Shown piece after piece: positions 16,541 to 26,105 of a stretch of DNA of 64,000 bases. The position numbers and the translations under genes were made by a program. Source of the stretch: an uncultured Prevotella sp. (GTDB lineage: Bacteria > Bacteroidota > Bacteroidia > Bacteroidales > Bacteroidaceae); the NCBI GenBank assembly GCA_946402275.1, contig CAMIVY010000004.1:1-64000 (forward strand), in the 5' to 3' direction. The notes under the pieces are model-generated. The model saw only the letters and a list, made by a program, of their open reading frames with translations, searched no databases and was not told the origin of the DNA. Position 1 is the first letter of the stretch. Every line of letters starts with the position of its first letter.

Positions 16541-18884
16541 CATCACATACCTTCTGCTGTCAGCATCCCTCTTCTTCGTCTCCTGTTCCATGACGAAGAA
16601 CATTCCCGAGGATGACCAGCTTTTCACGGGACTGGAAAAGATAGTCTATAACGACTACGAGCAGAACGACAATTTCATAACCACCCAGGAAGAGGTGGAG
16701 GCCGCCCTGGCCACCGCTCCCAATGGTTCCCTGTTCGGCAGCAGCTATCACCGTTTGCCTTTCTCTTTTGGCGTCAGCGTATGGAACCGCTATGCCGACA
16801 AGCCCGGTGGCTTTGCCAAGTGGATGACGAAAGCTTTTGGCAAACAACCCGTGCTGATGTCGTGGGTCAATCCCAGTCTTCGTTCGCTGGTGGCCACAAA
16901 TGTGTTGCGTAATCACGGCTATTTCAACGGAAAAGTGACATACCAGACCATTACGCAGAAGAATCCCAAGACCGCCAAAATACAATATACGGTACAGCCG
17001 GGACGCCTTTATATGCTTGACAGTGTAGGCTACTTCGGTTTCCCCGCAGAAGCAGACAGTCTGATTCACAGCACCCTCTCACAAGCATTGATTCACCGTG
17101 GCGACCCCTTTGTGGTGGCAAACCTTGATGCTGAGCGAAGCCGTATCAATACGTTGTTACGCAACAACGGCTATTATTTCTTTCAACCCAGCTATGCCTC
17201 TTACCTTGCCGACACCTTGATGGTGGATGGTAAGGCACAGCTGCGCTTCCAACTGGCCAACGACGTGCCAGAGGCCGCCAAGCATAAATGGTATATCGGC
17301 CGCATCAATATCAACATGCGCAAGACATTCATGGAACAGCCCACTGACTCGTTTCGCGGTCGCTTCTTCACCATCCGTTTTGCTGGCAAGAAGCCACCTA
17401 TCCGTCCGCGTGTGCTGATGGCCGACATGAAGCTGCGCCCCCGCCAGCTCTATAGCTATAGCGACTATCTGGAGTCCATCAGCAAGATCAATGCGATGGG
17501 TCTGTTCTCCATGACCGAGTTCAAGTTTGCCCCCCGCGATACCACTGCAGCCTGCGATACCCTCGACCTGACACTGAACTGCACGTTCGACAAGCCTTGG
17601 GACTTTTATGTGGAAACCGTATTCAATGCGCGTACCATCGGACGTATGGGTCCGGAGCTGCGTATGGGTATCACCCGTCGTAATGCCTTCCGTGGCGGTG
17701 AGAAGATAGACGTCAATCTACATGGCTCCTATGAGTGGTCCACCAGCGGCGGTTCCAGCATGAACAACTATGAGTATGGTGCCGATGCTTCCGTGGAGTT
17801 CCCCCGCATCATCGCACCCTTCTTTGGAGGAAACCGCATCCGTCGTGACAAACAGGGACATATCATCCGTCGCCGTCGTTTCTATTCTACGCCTTCCACG
17901 CTAGCCAAGCTCTCTACGGACGTCATCTATCGCCCCAGCTATTATAAGATGCATGTTGTGTCGGGCGAGTGGACCTATCGCTGGCAGACCTCTGCACAGA
18001 GCCGTCACGAGTTCTCCCCTCTGACGGTGAAGTATCAGTTCATGAACAGTCATACGGCCGCTTTCGACTCCATCGTTGACAAGAATCCCTATCTGAAGGT
18101 CACCATGCAGGACTACTTCGTCCCGCAGATGCGCTATACCTACACCTACACCAGTCCTGCCAACTTGTTGCATCCCATCCGCTGGGAAACGACCATCGCT
18201 GAATCAGGCAACGTCACCTCTCTGGGGATGATGATTGGAGGCAAGAGCTGGAACGAGAAGGACAAGCAGCTTTTCAAGAATCCCTATTCTCAGTATGTGA
18301 AACTGGAGACCGACTTTACCAAGACGTGGACAATCGGTGCATTGTCGCGTCTGGTGGGACATGTCAATGCCGGCATCATCTATGCTTATGGCAACAGTGA
18401 GTGGCTACCTAATTCCGAGTTGTTCTATGTGGGTGGTGCCAACAGCATACGAGCCTTCCCCGTTCGCGGACTGGGTCCTGGCCGTTTCCCCGGTTATGAA
18501 GACAAAGCCATCTCTTACCTCATGCAGAATGGCGACGTCAAATTTGTGTGTAACCTGGAGTATCGTCCGCAACTGTTTGGTAATCTCCATGGCGCCCTTT
18601 TCCTGGATGCCGGTAATGTATGGAACCTCAAGGACCGCACCGACAATCTGAATAAAGGACAAAACCGCTATGAGGACACCAAGTTCACTCTGAAGAATTT
18701 CTTCCGTGATATGGCATTGGGAACAGGTGTCGGACTGCGTTACGACCTCGATTTCCTCATTCTCCGTCTTGATTGGGGCTTTGCATTGCATGTACCTTAC
18801 GAGACAGGAAAGTCGGGCTTCTTTAACATTAACAGCTTCAAGGACAGCCAGACACTCCATTTTGCCATTGGTTATCCCTTCTAA
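16527..18884 (+). CDS. TamL-type Omp85 lipoprotein (BamA/TamA family)
   Basis: A lipobox FFVSCSMTK places the lipidated cysteine at residue 20, as is typical of Bacteroidetes TamL, which is a lipoprotein unlike proteobacterial TamA. POTRA-like domains fill about 25-360. A 16-strand Omp85 barrel follows from about 390 to the end, with the conserved VRGLGPGRFPG-like turn (FPVRGLGPG) and a terminal aromatic residue (GYPF) that serves as the barrel-assembly signal. It starts inside tamB and should form the outer-membrane half of the same machine. Confidence 0.9.
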   Translation: MKRNSITYLLLSASLFFVSCSMTKNIPEDDQLFTGLEKIVYNDYEQNDNFITTQEEVEAALATAPNGSLFGSSYHRLPFSFGVSVWNRYADKPGGFAKWMTKAFGKQPVLMSWVNPSLRSLVATNVLRNHGYFNGKVTYQTITQKNPKTAKIQYTVQPGRLYMLDSVGYFGFPAEADSLIHSTLSQALIHRGDPFVVANLDAERSRINTLLRNNGYYFFQPSYASYLADTLMVDGKAQLRFQLANDVPEAAKHKWYIGRININMRKTFMEQPTDSFRGRFFTIRFAGKKPPIRPRVLMADMKLRPRQLYSYSDYLESISKINAMGLFSMTEFKFAPRDTTAACDTLDLTLNCTFDKPWDFYVETVFNARTIGRMGPELRMGITRRNAFRGGEKIDVNLHGSYEWSTSGGSSMNNYEYGADASVEFPRIIAPFFGGNRIRRDKQGHIIRRRRFYSTPSTLAKLSTDVIYRPSYYKMHVVSGEWTYRWQTSAQSRHEFSPLTVKYQFMNSHTAAFDSIVDKNPYLKVTMQDYFVPQMRYTYTYTSPANLLHPIRWETTIAESGNVTSLGMMIGGKSWNEKDKQLFKNPYSQYVKLETDFTKTWTIGALSRLVGHVNAGIIYAYGNSEWLPNSELFYVGGANSIRAFPVRGLGPGRFPGYEDKAISYLMQNGDVKFVCNLEYRPQLFGNLHGALFLDAGNVWNLKDRTDNLNKGQNRYEDTKFTLKNFFRDMALGTGVGLRYDLDFLILRLDWGFALHVPYETGKSGFFNINSFKDSQTLHFAIGYPF

Positions 18885-18954
18885 AGAAAATCTCACCTCT
18901 CACCTCTATTGAGTTAAAGAGTTGAAAATATTCACGAAACTGAAAAAAAAATCG

Positions 18955-18962
18955 TACTTTTG
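18955..18962 (+). promoter_or_regulatory. -7 box for the nucleotidyltransferase operon
   Basis: TACTTTTG lies 33 bases before the ATG at 18996 and after an A-rich tract. No clear TTTG -33 box is at the usual distance. Confidence 0.55.
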
Positions 18963-18995
18963 CATGCTGTAATAATGAAAACATATATTTAGACT

Positions 18996-19907
18996 ATGAA
19001 ACCAACTTTATTTCTTTTAGCTGCTGGTATGGGTAGCCGCTATGGTGGTTTGAAGCAGCTTGACGGTCTGGGACCCAATGGCGAGACCATTATGGACTAT
19101 AGTATCTATGATGCCATTCAGGCAGGATTCGGTAAGATTGTGTGGGTTATCCGCAAGGATTTCGAGGAACAGTTCCGCACCCAGATTCTCTCGAAGTACG
19201 AGGGTAAGGTGAAGTGCGAGCTTTGTTTCCAGGCACTCGATGCACTGCCTGAAGGATTCAGTGTTCCTGAAGGTCGTCAGAAACCTTGGGGTACTAACCA
19301 TGCTGTGCTCATGGGTAAGGATATTATCAAGGAACCCTTCTGTGTCATCAACTGTGACGATTTCTATGGTCGCGACTGCTTCATGCAGATAGGCAAGTAC
19401 CTGTCTAACCTTCCTGAGGGTGCTATGAACCAATATGCTATGGTAGGTTTCCGTGTATGTAACACGCTGAGCGAGAACGGTAGCGTGGCTCGTGGCGTGT
19501 GTTCCTATGATGACCATCGCCACCTGACGGATGTCGTAGAGCGTACCGAGATTCTGCGTATGGATGGCGTCATCAAGTATAAGGACGAACAGGGCGAGTG
19601 GCAGGCTCTTGACGAGAATGCGCCCGTTTCCATGAATGTATGGGGCTTTACTCCTGATTATTTCGAGTATTCTGAGGCTTATTTCAAGGAGTTCTTGAGT
19701 GATCCGAAGAATATGCAGAATCTGAAGGCAGAATTCTTTATCCCCTTGATGGTCAATAAGTTGATTACCGAAGGTACGGCTACCTGTGAGGTGCTTGATA
19801 CCACCAGCAAATGGTTTGGCGTCACCTATGCTGCCGATCGTCAGGATACTGTTGACCGCATCCAGAAACTGGTTGACGAGGGTGTTTATCCCAATAAGCT
19901 GTTCTAA
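18996..19907 (+). CDS. Sugar-phosphate nucleotidyltransferase
   Basis: LLAAGMGSRYGGLKQ at the N-terminus is the nucleotide-binding loop of the nucleotidyltransferase (GT-A-like) fold, and NCDDFYG holds the metal-binding aspartate pair. At 303 residues it resembles UTP-glucose-1-phosphate uridylyltransferases in length, but the family also includes relatives of unknown sugar specificity. It would activate a sugar phosphate for envelope glycan synthesis in the cytoplasm. The stop codon overlaps the next start (TAATGA), so it is coupled to the nrnA-like gene. Confidence 0.8.
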   Translation: MKPTLFLLAAGMGSRYGGLKQLDGLGPNGETIMDYSIYDAIQAGFGKIVWVIRKDFEEQFRTQILSKYEGKVKCELCFQALDALPEGFSVPEGRQKPWGTNHAVLMGKDIIKEPFCVINCDDFYGRDCFMQIGKYLSNLPEGAMNQYAMVGFRVCNTLSENGSVARGVCSYDDHRHLTDVVERTEILRMDGVIKYKDEQGEWQALDENAPVSMNVWGFTPDYFEYSEAYFKEFLSDPKNMQNLKAEFFIPLMVNKLITEGTATCEVLDTTSKWFGVTYAADRQDTVDRIQKLVDEGVYPNKLF

Positions 19908-20941
19908 TGAATATAGATATCATGACTCCCGATCAGCTGGCCCAAATGGACCAGCTGATTTCTAATGCACAGACCGTGCTTGTGGTATGCCATAAGAGTC
20001 CCGATGGTGATGCCGTGGGCTCATCTTTGGGCATGGCCGACTATCTCCGCCTGCGTGGTAAGGAAGCTACGGTGATTGTTCCCGACCAGTATCCTGACTT
20101 CCTCCAATGGCTTCCCAACAGCGAGAAAATCATACGCTACGACAAGCATCGCGACAAGTGCGACATGCTGTTCAAGATAGCAGACCTTATTGTTTGTCTT
20201 GATTTCAACGCTCCCAGCCGTGTGGATGAGATGGAGTCTGCTCTGGTAAACAGCACTGCGCGTAAAATACTCATAGATCACCATCTCAAACCCACTGTCA
20301 AGGCAGACCTGATTATCTCGCACCCCGAGGCCTCCAGCACTTGTGAGCTGGTGTTCCGTATTGTGTGGCAAATGGGTGCTTTCGAACGGCTGACTAAGGC
20401 CTTTGCCGTTCCCATCTATTGTGGAATGATGACCGATACGGGCGGCTTCACCTTTAACAGTACCCGTCCGGAGATATTCTTCATTATCAGCGAACTGCTC
20501 ACCAAGCGTATCGACAAAGACAAGATATACCGTAATGTCTATCATAACTTTTCTTGTGACCGCATTCGCCTTATGGGCTATGTCATGTACGAGAAACTGG
20601 TTTATCTACCGGAGTATCATGCCTCCTATTATGCCTTGTGCCGCGGTGAGCTGAAGCGTTTTAACTTCATAAAAGGAGATGCTGAGGGAATTGTCAATAT
20701 TCCCCAGCAGATCAAGGGACTAAAGCTTTCAATATCTTTGCGTGAAGATACTGATAAGCCCAACCTCGTATGGATATCGCTACGCTCTGTAGATGACTTC
20801 CCCTGCAACCTGATGGCCGAGCAGTTCTTCAATGGTGGCGGACACCTCAATGCCTCAGGCGGACGTCTTGACTGTAGTATAGATGAGGCTGTCAAGATAG
20901 TGAATCAGGCCATTGTTGCCTTTGCCGACAAATTAAAATAA
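19907..20941 (+). CDS. DHH/DHHA1 phosphoesterase, NrnA type
   Basis: DGDAVGSSLG, the D-x-N strand VCLDFNAPSR, and IDHHLKP are the three DHH metal-site motifs. GGGHLNASGG is the DHHA1 nucleotide-binding loop near the C-terminus. The length of 344 residues fits NrnA, which degrades very short oligoribonucleotides, pApA and often 3'-phosphoadenosine 5'-phosphate in the cytoplasm. It is the second gene of a two-gene operon with the nucleotidyltransferase. Confidence 0.88.
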   Translation: MNIDIMTPDQLAQMDQLISNAQTVLVVCHKSPDGDAVGSSLGMADYLRLRGKEATVIVPDQYPDFLQWLPNSEKIIRYDKHRDKCDMLFKIADLIVCLDFNAPSRVDEMESALVNSTARKILIDHHLKPTVKADLIISHPEASSTCELVFRIVWQMGAFERLTKAFAVPIYCGMMTDTGGFTFNSTRPEIFFIISELLTKRIDKDKIYRNVYHNFSCDRIRLMGYVMYEKLVYLPEYHASYYALCRGELKRFNFIKGDAEGIVNIPQQIKGLKLSISLREDTDKPNLVWISLRSVDDFPCNLMAEQFFNGGGHLNASGGRLDCSIDEAVKIVNQAIVAFADKLK

Positions 20942-21005
20942 TTCATAATTTATAATTCATATTCATAATTCATGATGCATAATTCATAATTATTTTGTAA
21001 TTTTG
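20941..21005 (+). repeat. ATAATTCAT direct repeats running into a promoter
   Basis: ATAATTCAT or a one-base variant occurs at least five times in 50 bases. The block ends in a -7 box TAATTTTG (20998-21005) that serves the DUF4827 gene at 21035. It is one of several short-word repeat blocks in this genome. Confidence 0.75.
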
Positions 21006-21034
21006 TGGCCGAATTAAGATATAGACTAAATAAG

Positions 21035-21739
21035 ATGAAGAGATTTTTTTATCCATTGTTGCTTTTAGTGCTCGCCTTGTCGTACACCAGTTGTAATAAT
21101 TACGAGACCTATGCCGACAAGAAGGAGGCTGAGCGCGATGCCATCAATAAATTCATAGCTCGCGAGGGCATTGAGGTCATTAGCGAAAACCAGTTCAAGG
21201 AGCAGAATTATAAGACCTTTCTTCCACAGAACCAGTTCGTTTACTTTGACCGCAACGGAGTTTATATGCAGATTATCCGTGAAGGTTGCGGTAATCCGTT
21301 GGAGGAGGGCAGGACTGTGAATATCCTCTGCCGTTTTATGGAGAAGAATATCAAGACAGACTCCGTCCTTGTCCGCAACGATATGCAGGCGTGGTTTACG
21401 CGTAATGGCATGACTTACGACACATCGCTATATGTCGATAAGATGAGTGTTATACGTAATGGTAGAACCATCACGGCTTCGTTCATTACCGGCATGATGT
21501 ATATGTTTCATGGCTCTGCATCCGTTCCGGCAGGCTGGCTTGTTCCTCTGAACTACGTCAATATAGGCCGTCCTGATCCAGGAACCGATGCTGATGAAGA
21601 GGTTTCCAAGGTCCGTCTTATCGTGCCTCACTCACAGGGTTCTTCCGATGCTTCTGCCAACGTTTATCCCTGTTATTACGAGATTACCTATCAACGCGCC
21701 TCTTCCGATAATGGTGAGATAAATGGAGGAAGCAAATAA
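21035..21739 (+). CDS. DUF4827 lipoprotein
   Basis: I start at MKRFFYPLL (21035); upstream codons overlap the -7 box. The lipobox LSYTSCNNY gives a lipidated Cys near residue 20. The body matches the DUF4827 family of Bacteroidetes, with remote likeness to FKBP-type domains (VNILCRFMEKN..., SASVPAGWLVPLNYVNIG). It probably sits in the outer or inner membrane facing the periplasm. Role unknown; peptidyl-prolyl isomerase activity is only a fold-based guess. It precedes glmM by 25 nt and may share its transcript. Confidence 0.8.
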   Translation: MKRFFYPLLLLVLALSYTSCNNYETYADKKEAERDAINKFIAREGIEVISENQFKEQNYKTFLPQNQFVYFDRNGVYMQIIREGCGNPLEEGRTVNILCRFMEKNIKTDSVLVRNDMQAWFTRNGMTYDTSLYVDKMSVIRNGRTITASFITGMMYMFHGSASVPAGWLVPLNYVNIGRPDPGTDADEEVSKVRLIVPHSQGSSDASANVYPCYYEITYQRASSDNGEINGGSK

Positions 21740-21764
21740 CGATTATTATTTTTCATATTAGAAT

Positions 21765-23159
21765 ATGACACTGATTAAATCTATTTCAGGTATTCGCGGT
21801 ACCATTGGAGGTCACACCGGCGATACCCTTAATCCTTTAGACATTGTTAAGTTCACCACAGCTTATGCTACCTTCATACGCCGCAAAGGCCAGGGAACAT
21901 CCAACAAGATTGTCGTAGGCCGCGATGCCCGTATCTCAGGCGAGATGGTGAAGAACGTTGTATGTGGTACCCTGATGGGTATGGGCTATGATGTGTTGAA
22001 CATCGGACTTGCTACCACACCAACTACCGAACTGGCTGTTCGCATGAGTGGAGCCGACGGCGGTATCATTATCACCGCATCCCATAACCCCCGTCAGTGG
22101 AATGCCCTGAAGTTGCTTAATTGCGAGGGTGAATTCCTGACAGCGGCCGATGGAGCAGAGGTTCTCGCCATTGCCGAGCGTGAAGATTTCGAGTATGCCG
22201 ATGTTGATCATCTGGGTAAATATATCGAAGACAATAGCTTTAATCAGCGTCACATCGACAGCGTGCTGGCCCTCTCTCTGGTTGATGCCGATGTGGTTCG
22301 TCAGGCTCGTTTCACAGTATGTGTGGATAGCATCAACAGCGTAGGTGGCATCATCCTCCCCAAGTTGTTGGAGCGTCTGGGCGTAGGCTTCAAGTTCCTG
22401 AATAGTGAGGCCAATGGTGATTTTGCCCATAATCCTGAGCCACTCGAAAAGAATCTTCAGGGCATCATGGACGAGATGCGTTCAGGTCGCTACGACCTTG
22501 GCATTGTTGTCGATCCCGATGTGGACCGCCTGGCCTTTATCTGTGAGGATGGACGCATGTTTGGTGAGGAATATACATTGGTAAGCGTGGCCGACTATGT
22601 ATTGTCTAATACCCCTGGCAATACCGTCAGCAACCTCAGCTCTACGCGTGCCCTGCGTGATGTCACCCAGAAGCACGGAGGCAGCTATACCGCTGCCGCT
22701 GTGGGTGAAGTAAACGTTACCACCAAGATGAAGGAAGTAAATGCGGTGATTGGTGGTGAAGGCAATGGTGGTGTTATCTATCCCGAGAGCCATTATGGTC
22801 GCGATGCCCTCGTAGGCATAGCCCTCTTCCTTACAGCACTGGCTAAGAAGGGCTGCAAGGTCAGCGAGTTGCGTAAGACCTTCCCCGACTACCAGATTGC
22901 CAAGAACCGCATAGACCTCACTCCTGATACGGATGTTGATGCTATTCTCATAAAGGTAAAAGAGATGTTTGCCCAAGATCCCACCGCACAGGTGAACGAT
23001 ATCGACGGCGTGAAGATAGATTTCCCCGACCGTTGGGTGCACTTGCGCAAGTCGAACACCGAGCCCATCATCCGCGTATATAGCGAGGCATCTACCATGG
23101 AGGCTGCCGATGAGATAGGCAAGCGTCTTATGCAGGTTGTTTATGATATGCAGAAATAA
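21765..23159 (+). CDS. glmM: Phosphoglucosamine mutase / phosphomannomutase family
   Basis: An alpha-D-phosphohexomutase of 464 residues. TASHNPRQWN holds the phosphorylated active-site serine. DPDVDRLAF is the metal loop, GGEGNGGV the sugar-binding loop and RKSNTEPIIRVYSEA the phosphate-binding loop. In Bacteroidetes this type is usually GlmM, which turns glucosamine-6-P to glucosamine-1-P for peptidoglycan and lipid A; phosphomannomutase activity cannot be ruled out. A strong terminator follows. Confidence 0.88.
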   Translation: MTLIKSISGIRGTIGGHTGDTLNPLDIVKFTTAYATFIRRKGQGTSNKIVVGRDARISGEMVKNVVCGTLMGMGYDVLNIGLATTPTTELAVRMSGADGGIIITASHNPRQWNALKLLNCEGEFLTAADGAEVLAIAEREDFEYADVDHLGKYIEDNSFNQRHIDSVLALSLVDADVVRQARFTVCVDSINSVGGIILPKLLERLGVGFKFLNSEANGDFAHNPEPLEKNLQGIMDEMRSGRYDLGIVVDPDVDRLAFICEDGRMFGEEYTLVSVADYVLSNTPGNTVSNLSSTRALRDVTQKHGGSYTAAAVGEVNVTTKMKEVNAVIGGEGNGGVIYPESHYGRDALVGIALFLTALAKKGCKVSELRKTFPDYQIAKNRIDLTPDTDVDAILIKVKEMFAQDPTAQVNDIDGVKIDFPDRWVHLRKSNTEPIIRVYSEASTMEAADEIGKRLMQVVYDMQK

Positions 23160-23179
23160 TCTTTATTGATTCCCAATAC

Positions 23180-23210
23180 AAAGCGGAGCAACCGAAAGGT
23201 GCTCCGCTTT
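23180..23210 (+). terminator. Terminator after glmM
   Basis: AAAGCGGAGC pairs with GCTCCGCTTT around a GAAA tetraloop stem, followed by ATTCATTT. A hairpin with the same GCGGAG/CTCCGC arms ends the tRNA-Thr transcript at 43335-43369. Confidence 0.85.
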
Positions 23211-23245
23211 ATTCATTTCTCATTCCTCATTTGACCGAAGGTCTA

Positions 23246-23797
23246 TTAATCATCCTCTGTTACAAAACAGGCCACGAGGCCGTAGGTGATGGTCGGGCGA
23301 ATCCAAATCTCCGTCATCAGATAGGGTTTTTCTTCACCAATGGTTTCGATGAGGATGTCGTAGTTGTAGAGTGCTGCAATGGCGACATCGACGATGAAGA
23401 TGAACCATAGGTTGGCCTTAGAATAGGTCTTCCAGTCCTTGCGGGCATAGAAGTAGGTGAACATGAGAAGAAGCCAGACGGAGAGCGTAAGGCACGTCAG
23501 CTGGAGTGCGTAGGTAGCCAACGGCGGTGCAAAAAGTATGTCGCGCAACAGGATGGTGATGCCTATGCACAGTGAACTCCAGTAGTTGAACCGCTGGGTT
23601 TCGAGGCGATTGAAGAAGTACATCCACATCATCACCAGACAGGCTATGTAGAACATGTTGAGGATGAGTTCGTCCCATGCCTGGTCCAGTCCAAAATGGC
23701 CAACAGCATAGAGCATAATACCAACAGAAAGCATTCCTGACACGGCTGTCAAGACCACATTAAAGATATTGGCTTTCTTTTTAAATCTTGTTTGCAT
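23246..23797 (-). CDS. Hypothetical integral membrane protein, 183 aa
   Basis: The sequence has about five hydrophobic spans (around 13-33, 43-62, 73-90, 94-116, 130-147) and short charged loops. I do not recognise a family with confidence. A minus-strand -7 box TATATTTG lies at 23821-23828, giving a leader of about 18 nt. It converges on glmM and is followed upstream by aldA on the same strand. Function unknown. Confidence 0.7.
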   Translation of the reverse strand: MQTRFKKKANIFNVVLTAVSGMLSVGIMLYAVGHFGLDQAWDELILNMFYIACLVMMWMYFFNRLETQRFNYWSSLCIGITILLRDILFAPPLATYALQLTCLTLSVWLLLMFTYFYARKDWKTYSKANLWFIFIVDVAIAALYNYDILIETIGEEKPYLMTEIWIRPTITYGLVACFVTEDD

Positions 23798-23858
23798 ATT
23801 GTATTTTGTTATTGATTTTGCAAATATACTTCTTCTGAAAGAGTAGGGCGGGGCAGCT

Positions 23859-25298
23859 TTACTCGTAGTGGGTGTCGAGGTAGGTGACGTGGGTTACGAG
23901 GTATTCCTCGATGCCGTGCTTACCGTCGGCACCACCAATGCCGCTCTTCTTGACGCCGGCATGGAATCCCTGCATGGCCTCAAAATGCTCGCGGTTGATG
24001 TATGTCTCGCCGAACTCTAGTTCGCGTGCCACGCGTGTGGCGGTGTCGATGTCCTTGGTGAAGACGCTGGATGCCAAGCCGTATTCGCAGTCGTTGGCCC
24101 ACTGGATGACCTGGTCGATGGTGTCGAACTCGACGAGCGGGATGACCGGTCCGAAGGTTTCCTCATGGATGATGTCCATCTGCTGGGTGCAGTTGTCGAG
24201 TACGGTAGCTGCGTAGAAGTAGCCCTTGGTGCCTACACGATGACCACCGCAGAGCAGTTTGGCTCCCTGCTTGATGGCGCGCTCCACCTTTTCGGTGACA
24301 CTCTCCAGTGCGCGGGCCTCTACCAACGGACCCATGTCAACGGTGTGATCCTTGCAGACATCGCCCACCTTGACAGTCTCCATCTTCTGAACGAGAATCT
24401 TAGTGAACTCGGCCTTCACTTCCTTCTGTACATAGACGCGCTCGGCATTGTTGCAAATCTGTCCGTTGTTGCCAATACGAGAATCGACAATCCACTGGGC
24501 TGCCTTCTCCAAATCAGCATCTTTACAGACGATAGCAGGAGCCTTGCCACCCAGTTCGAGGCTCACCTTTGTGATATTCTTCGAAGCAGCTGCCATGATG
24601 CTTTCTCCGGCACCAACTGAACCGGTCACGCTGACAATGTCAATCTTTGGTGAGCCCGCCATCTCGTTGCCAATGACAGAACCCTTGCCCGTCACGATGT
24701 TGATGACGCCCTTGGGGAGTCCGACCTTGTCAACGACCTCGCCGAAGACGGTGCAGTTCTCGGGGGTGAGTTGTGAGGGTTTGATGACGATGGTACAACC
24801 GGCAATGAGGGCGGCACCGGCCTTGCGGGCTATGAGGAAGAAGGGGAAGTTCCAGGGCAGGATGCCTGCAACCACGCCGATGGGCTTCTTGGTGAGGAAG
24901 ATGGTCTCGTTAGGACGGTCGCTGGGGATGATTTCACCCTCGATATGACGGGCGAAAGATGCCATATAGTCGAAATACTCTGCTGTGACATCCACTTCAA
25001 TCGTGGCCCATGTGATGGTCTTGCCCTGTTCGCGCATGATGATGTTGATGAACTCCTCACGGCGCTCACGGATGCCGTTGGCCAACTTCTTCAGCCATGC
25101 AGCGCGCTCAATGGCGGGTGTCTTGCCCCACTGCTTCTGGGCAGCACGGGCGGCATCCAGTGCGCGGTTGACATCGGAAATGGTGCCGTTAGGCTGGCGG
25201 GAGATTACTTCTTCGGTTGAGGGATTCAATACGTCAATCCACTGGCCGTCTGATGCTTCACAGAACTGGCCGTCAATGTACATTTTTAAATTTTTCAT
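23859..25298 (-). CDS. aldA: Aldehyde dehydrogenase, AldA (lactaldehyde dehydrogenase) type
   Basis: At 479 residues it lines up almost end to end with E. coli AldA as I recall it: MYIDGQF, the RPNETIFL/RPGENILL block, GILPWNFPFFLIARK, SLELGGKAPAIV with the catalytic Glu, and GQICNNAERVYVQK with the catalytic Cys. It oxidises L-lactaldehyde or glycolaldehyde to the acid with NAD+ in the cytoplasm, the usual end of fucose and rhamnose breakdown. No fucose or rhamnose genes lie nearby, so it seems a stand-alone gene with its own promoter. Confidence 0.88.
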   Translation of the reverse strand: MKNLKMYIDGQFCEASDGQWIDVLNPSTEEVISRQPNGTISDVNRALDAARAAQKQWGKTPAIERAAWLKKLANGIRERREEFINIIMREQGKTITWATIEVDVTAEYFDYMASFARHIEGEIIPSDRPNETIFLTKKPIGVVAGILPWNFPFFLIARKAGAALIAGCTIVIKPSQLTPENCTVFGEVVDKVGLPKGVINIVTGKGSVIGNEMAGSPKIDIVSVTGSVGAGESIMAAASKNITKVSLELGGKAPAIVCKDADLEKAAQWIVDSRIGNNGQICNNAERVYVQKEVKAEFTKILVQKMETVKVGDVCKDHTVDMGPLVEARALESVTEKVERAIKQGAKLLCGGHRVGTKGYFYAATVLDNCTQQMDIIHEETFGPVIPLVEFDTIDQVIQWANDCEYGLASSVFTKDIDTATRVARELEFGETYINREHFEAMQGFHAGVKKSGIGGADGKHGIEEYLVTHVTYLDTHYE

Positions 25299-25341
25299 AC
25301 GTGTATAGCTATTAGTAGTTAAGTAGTAAAATTACAAGGCA

Positions 25342-25349
25342 CAAAGATA
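25342..25349 (-). promoter_or_regulatory. aldA -7 box
   Basis: On the minus strand TATCTTTG lies about 40 nt before the aldA start. It is half of a small palindrome (AAGATAA GGC TTTATCTT, 25344-25361) that could be an operator or the end of the LytTR transcript. Confidence 0.55.
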
Positions 25350-25373
25350 AGGCTTTATCTTGAAAAACGCAAA

Positions 25374-26105
25374 TTATTTGCTAAGAAATTTCGCGTCGAT
25401 GTATTTTTGGAAAGTTTCCTTGTACATATCGCCGATGGGCAGGTAAGTCTCGCTATCCATGATGACTCGGTTCTTGTTGACTTCCTGAATCTTGGTGAGG
25501 TTGATGATGTAGGAGCGGTGGATGCGCATGAAATAGTCGGGCAGCCGCTCTTCCATCTTCTTCATGGAGAGCAGGGTGACAATGGGCTTGGCGTCGCTCT
25601 CCAGATAGACCTTCAGGTATTCGCTCATGGCTTCGACATAGCGGATGTCGGAGATGGCTACTTTTACGATGCGATAGTCGGTTTTGAGGAAAATGACGTC
25701 GTCGCTCTCGGAGGTGAGAGGTGAGAGATGAGAGGCGGGAGAGCTTTGAGGCTGCAGGCGTTCCTGGATGCGGTTGGCGGCGCGCATGAAGTCCTGCAGG
25801 CCGAAAGGCTTCAGGAGGTAATCGACGGCATTCACCTTGAAGCCCTCAACGGCATATTCGGCATAAGCAGTGGTGAAAACGACGAGAGGGGGAGCTACCA
25901 ATGCCTTGATGAAGTCCATGCCGTTCAGGTCGGGCATGTTGATGTCGCAGAAGATGACATCTACCATGTCGTGCTGCAGGAAAGCGTGAGCTTCCAATGC
26001 ACTTTGGCATTGGGAAGCCAATTCCAGGAAGGGTACTTTGCCAATATAGGCTGCTATCTGTTGGAGAGCCAGCGGCTCATCGTCAATGGCCATGCATCTG
26101 ATCAT
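25374..26105 (-). CDS. LytTR-family response regulator
   Basis: The receiver domain (1-120) has the acidic pocket DDE, the phospho-acceptor Asp in FCDINMPDLNG, Thr in FTTAYAEYA and Lys in LLKPFG. A LytTR DNA-binding domain follows (about 140-243; VEAMSEYLKVYLE, MRIHRSYIINL). The linker at about 121-137 (SSPASHLSPLTSESDD) is encoded by a GAGGTGAGAGGTGAGAG-type repeat block at 25713-25745, another copy of repeat family C. It overlaps the kinase gene by four bases and should be its phosphorylation partner. Confidence 0.9.
   Translation of the reverse strand: MIRCMAIDDEPLALQQIAAYIGKVPFLELASQCQSALEAHAFLQHDMVDVIFCDINMPDLNGMDFIKALVAPPLVVFTTAYAEYAVEGFKVNAVDYLLKPFGLQDFMRAANRIQERLQPQSSPASHLSPLTSESDDVIFLKTDYRIVKVAISDIRYVEAMSEYLKVYLESDAKPIVTLLSMKKMEERLPDYFMRIHRSYIINLTKIQEVNKNRVIMDSETYLPIGDMYKETFQKYIDAKFLSK

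Noticed and set aside
24165..24620. Plus-strand frames opposite aldA
   Set aside because: The minus strand is a full AldA with all catalytic motifs; the opposite frames are shadows.
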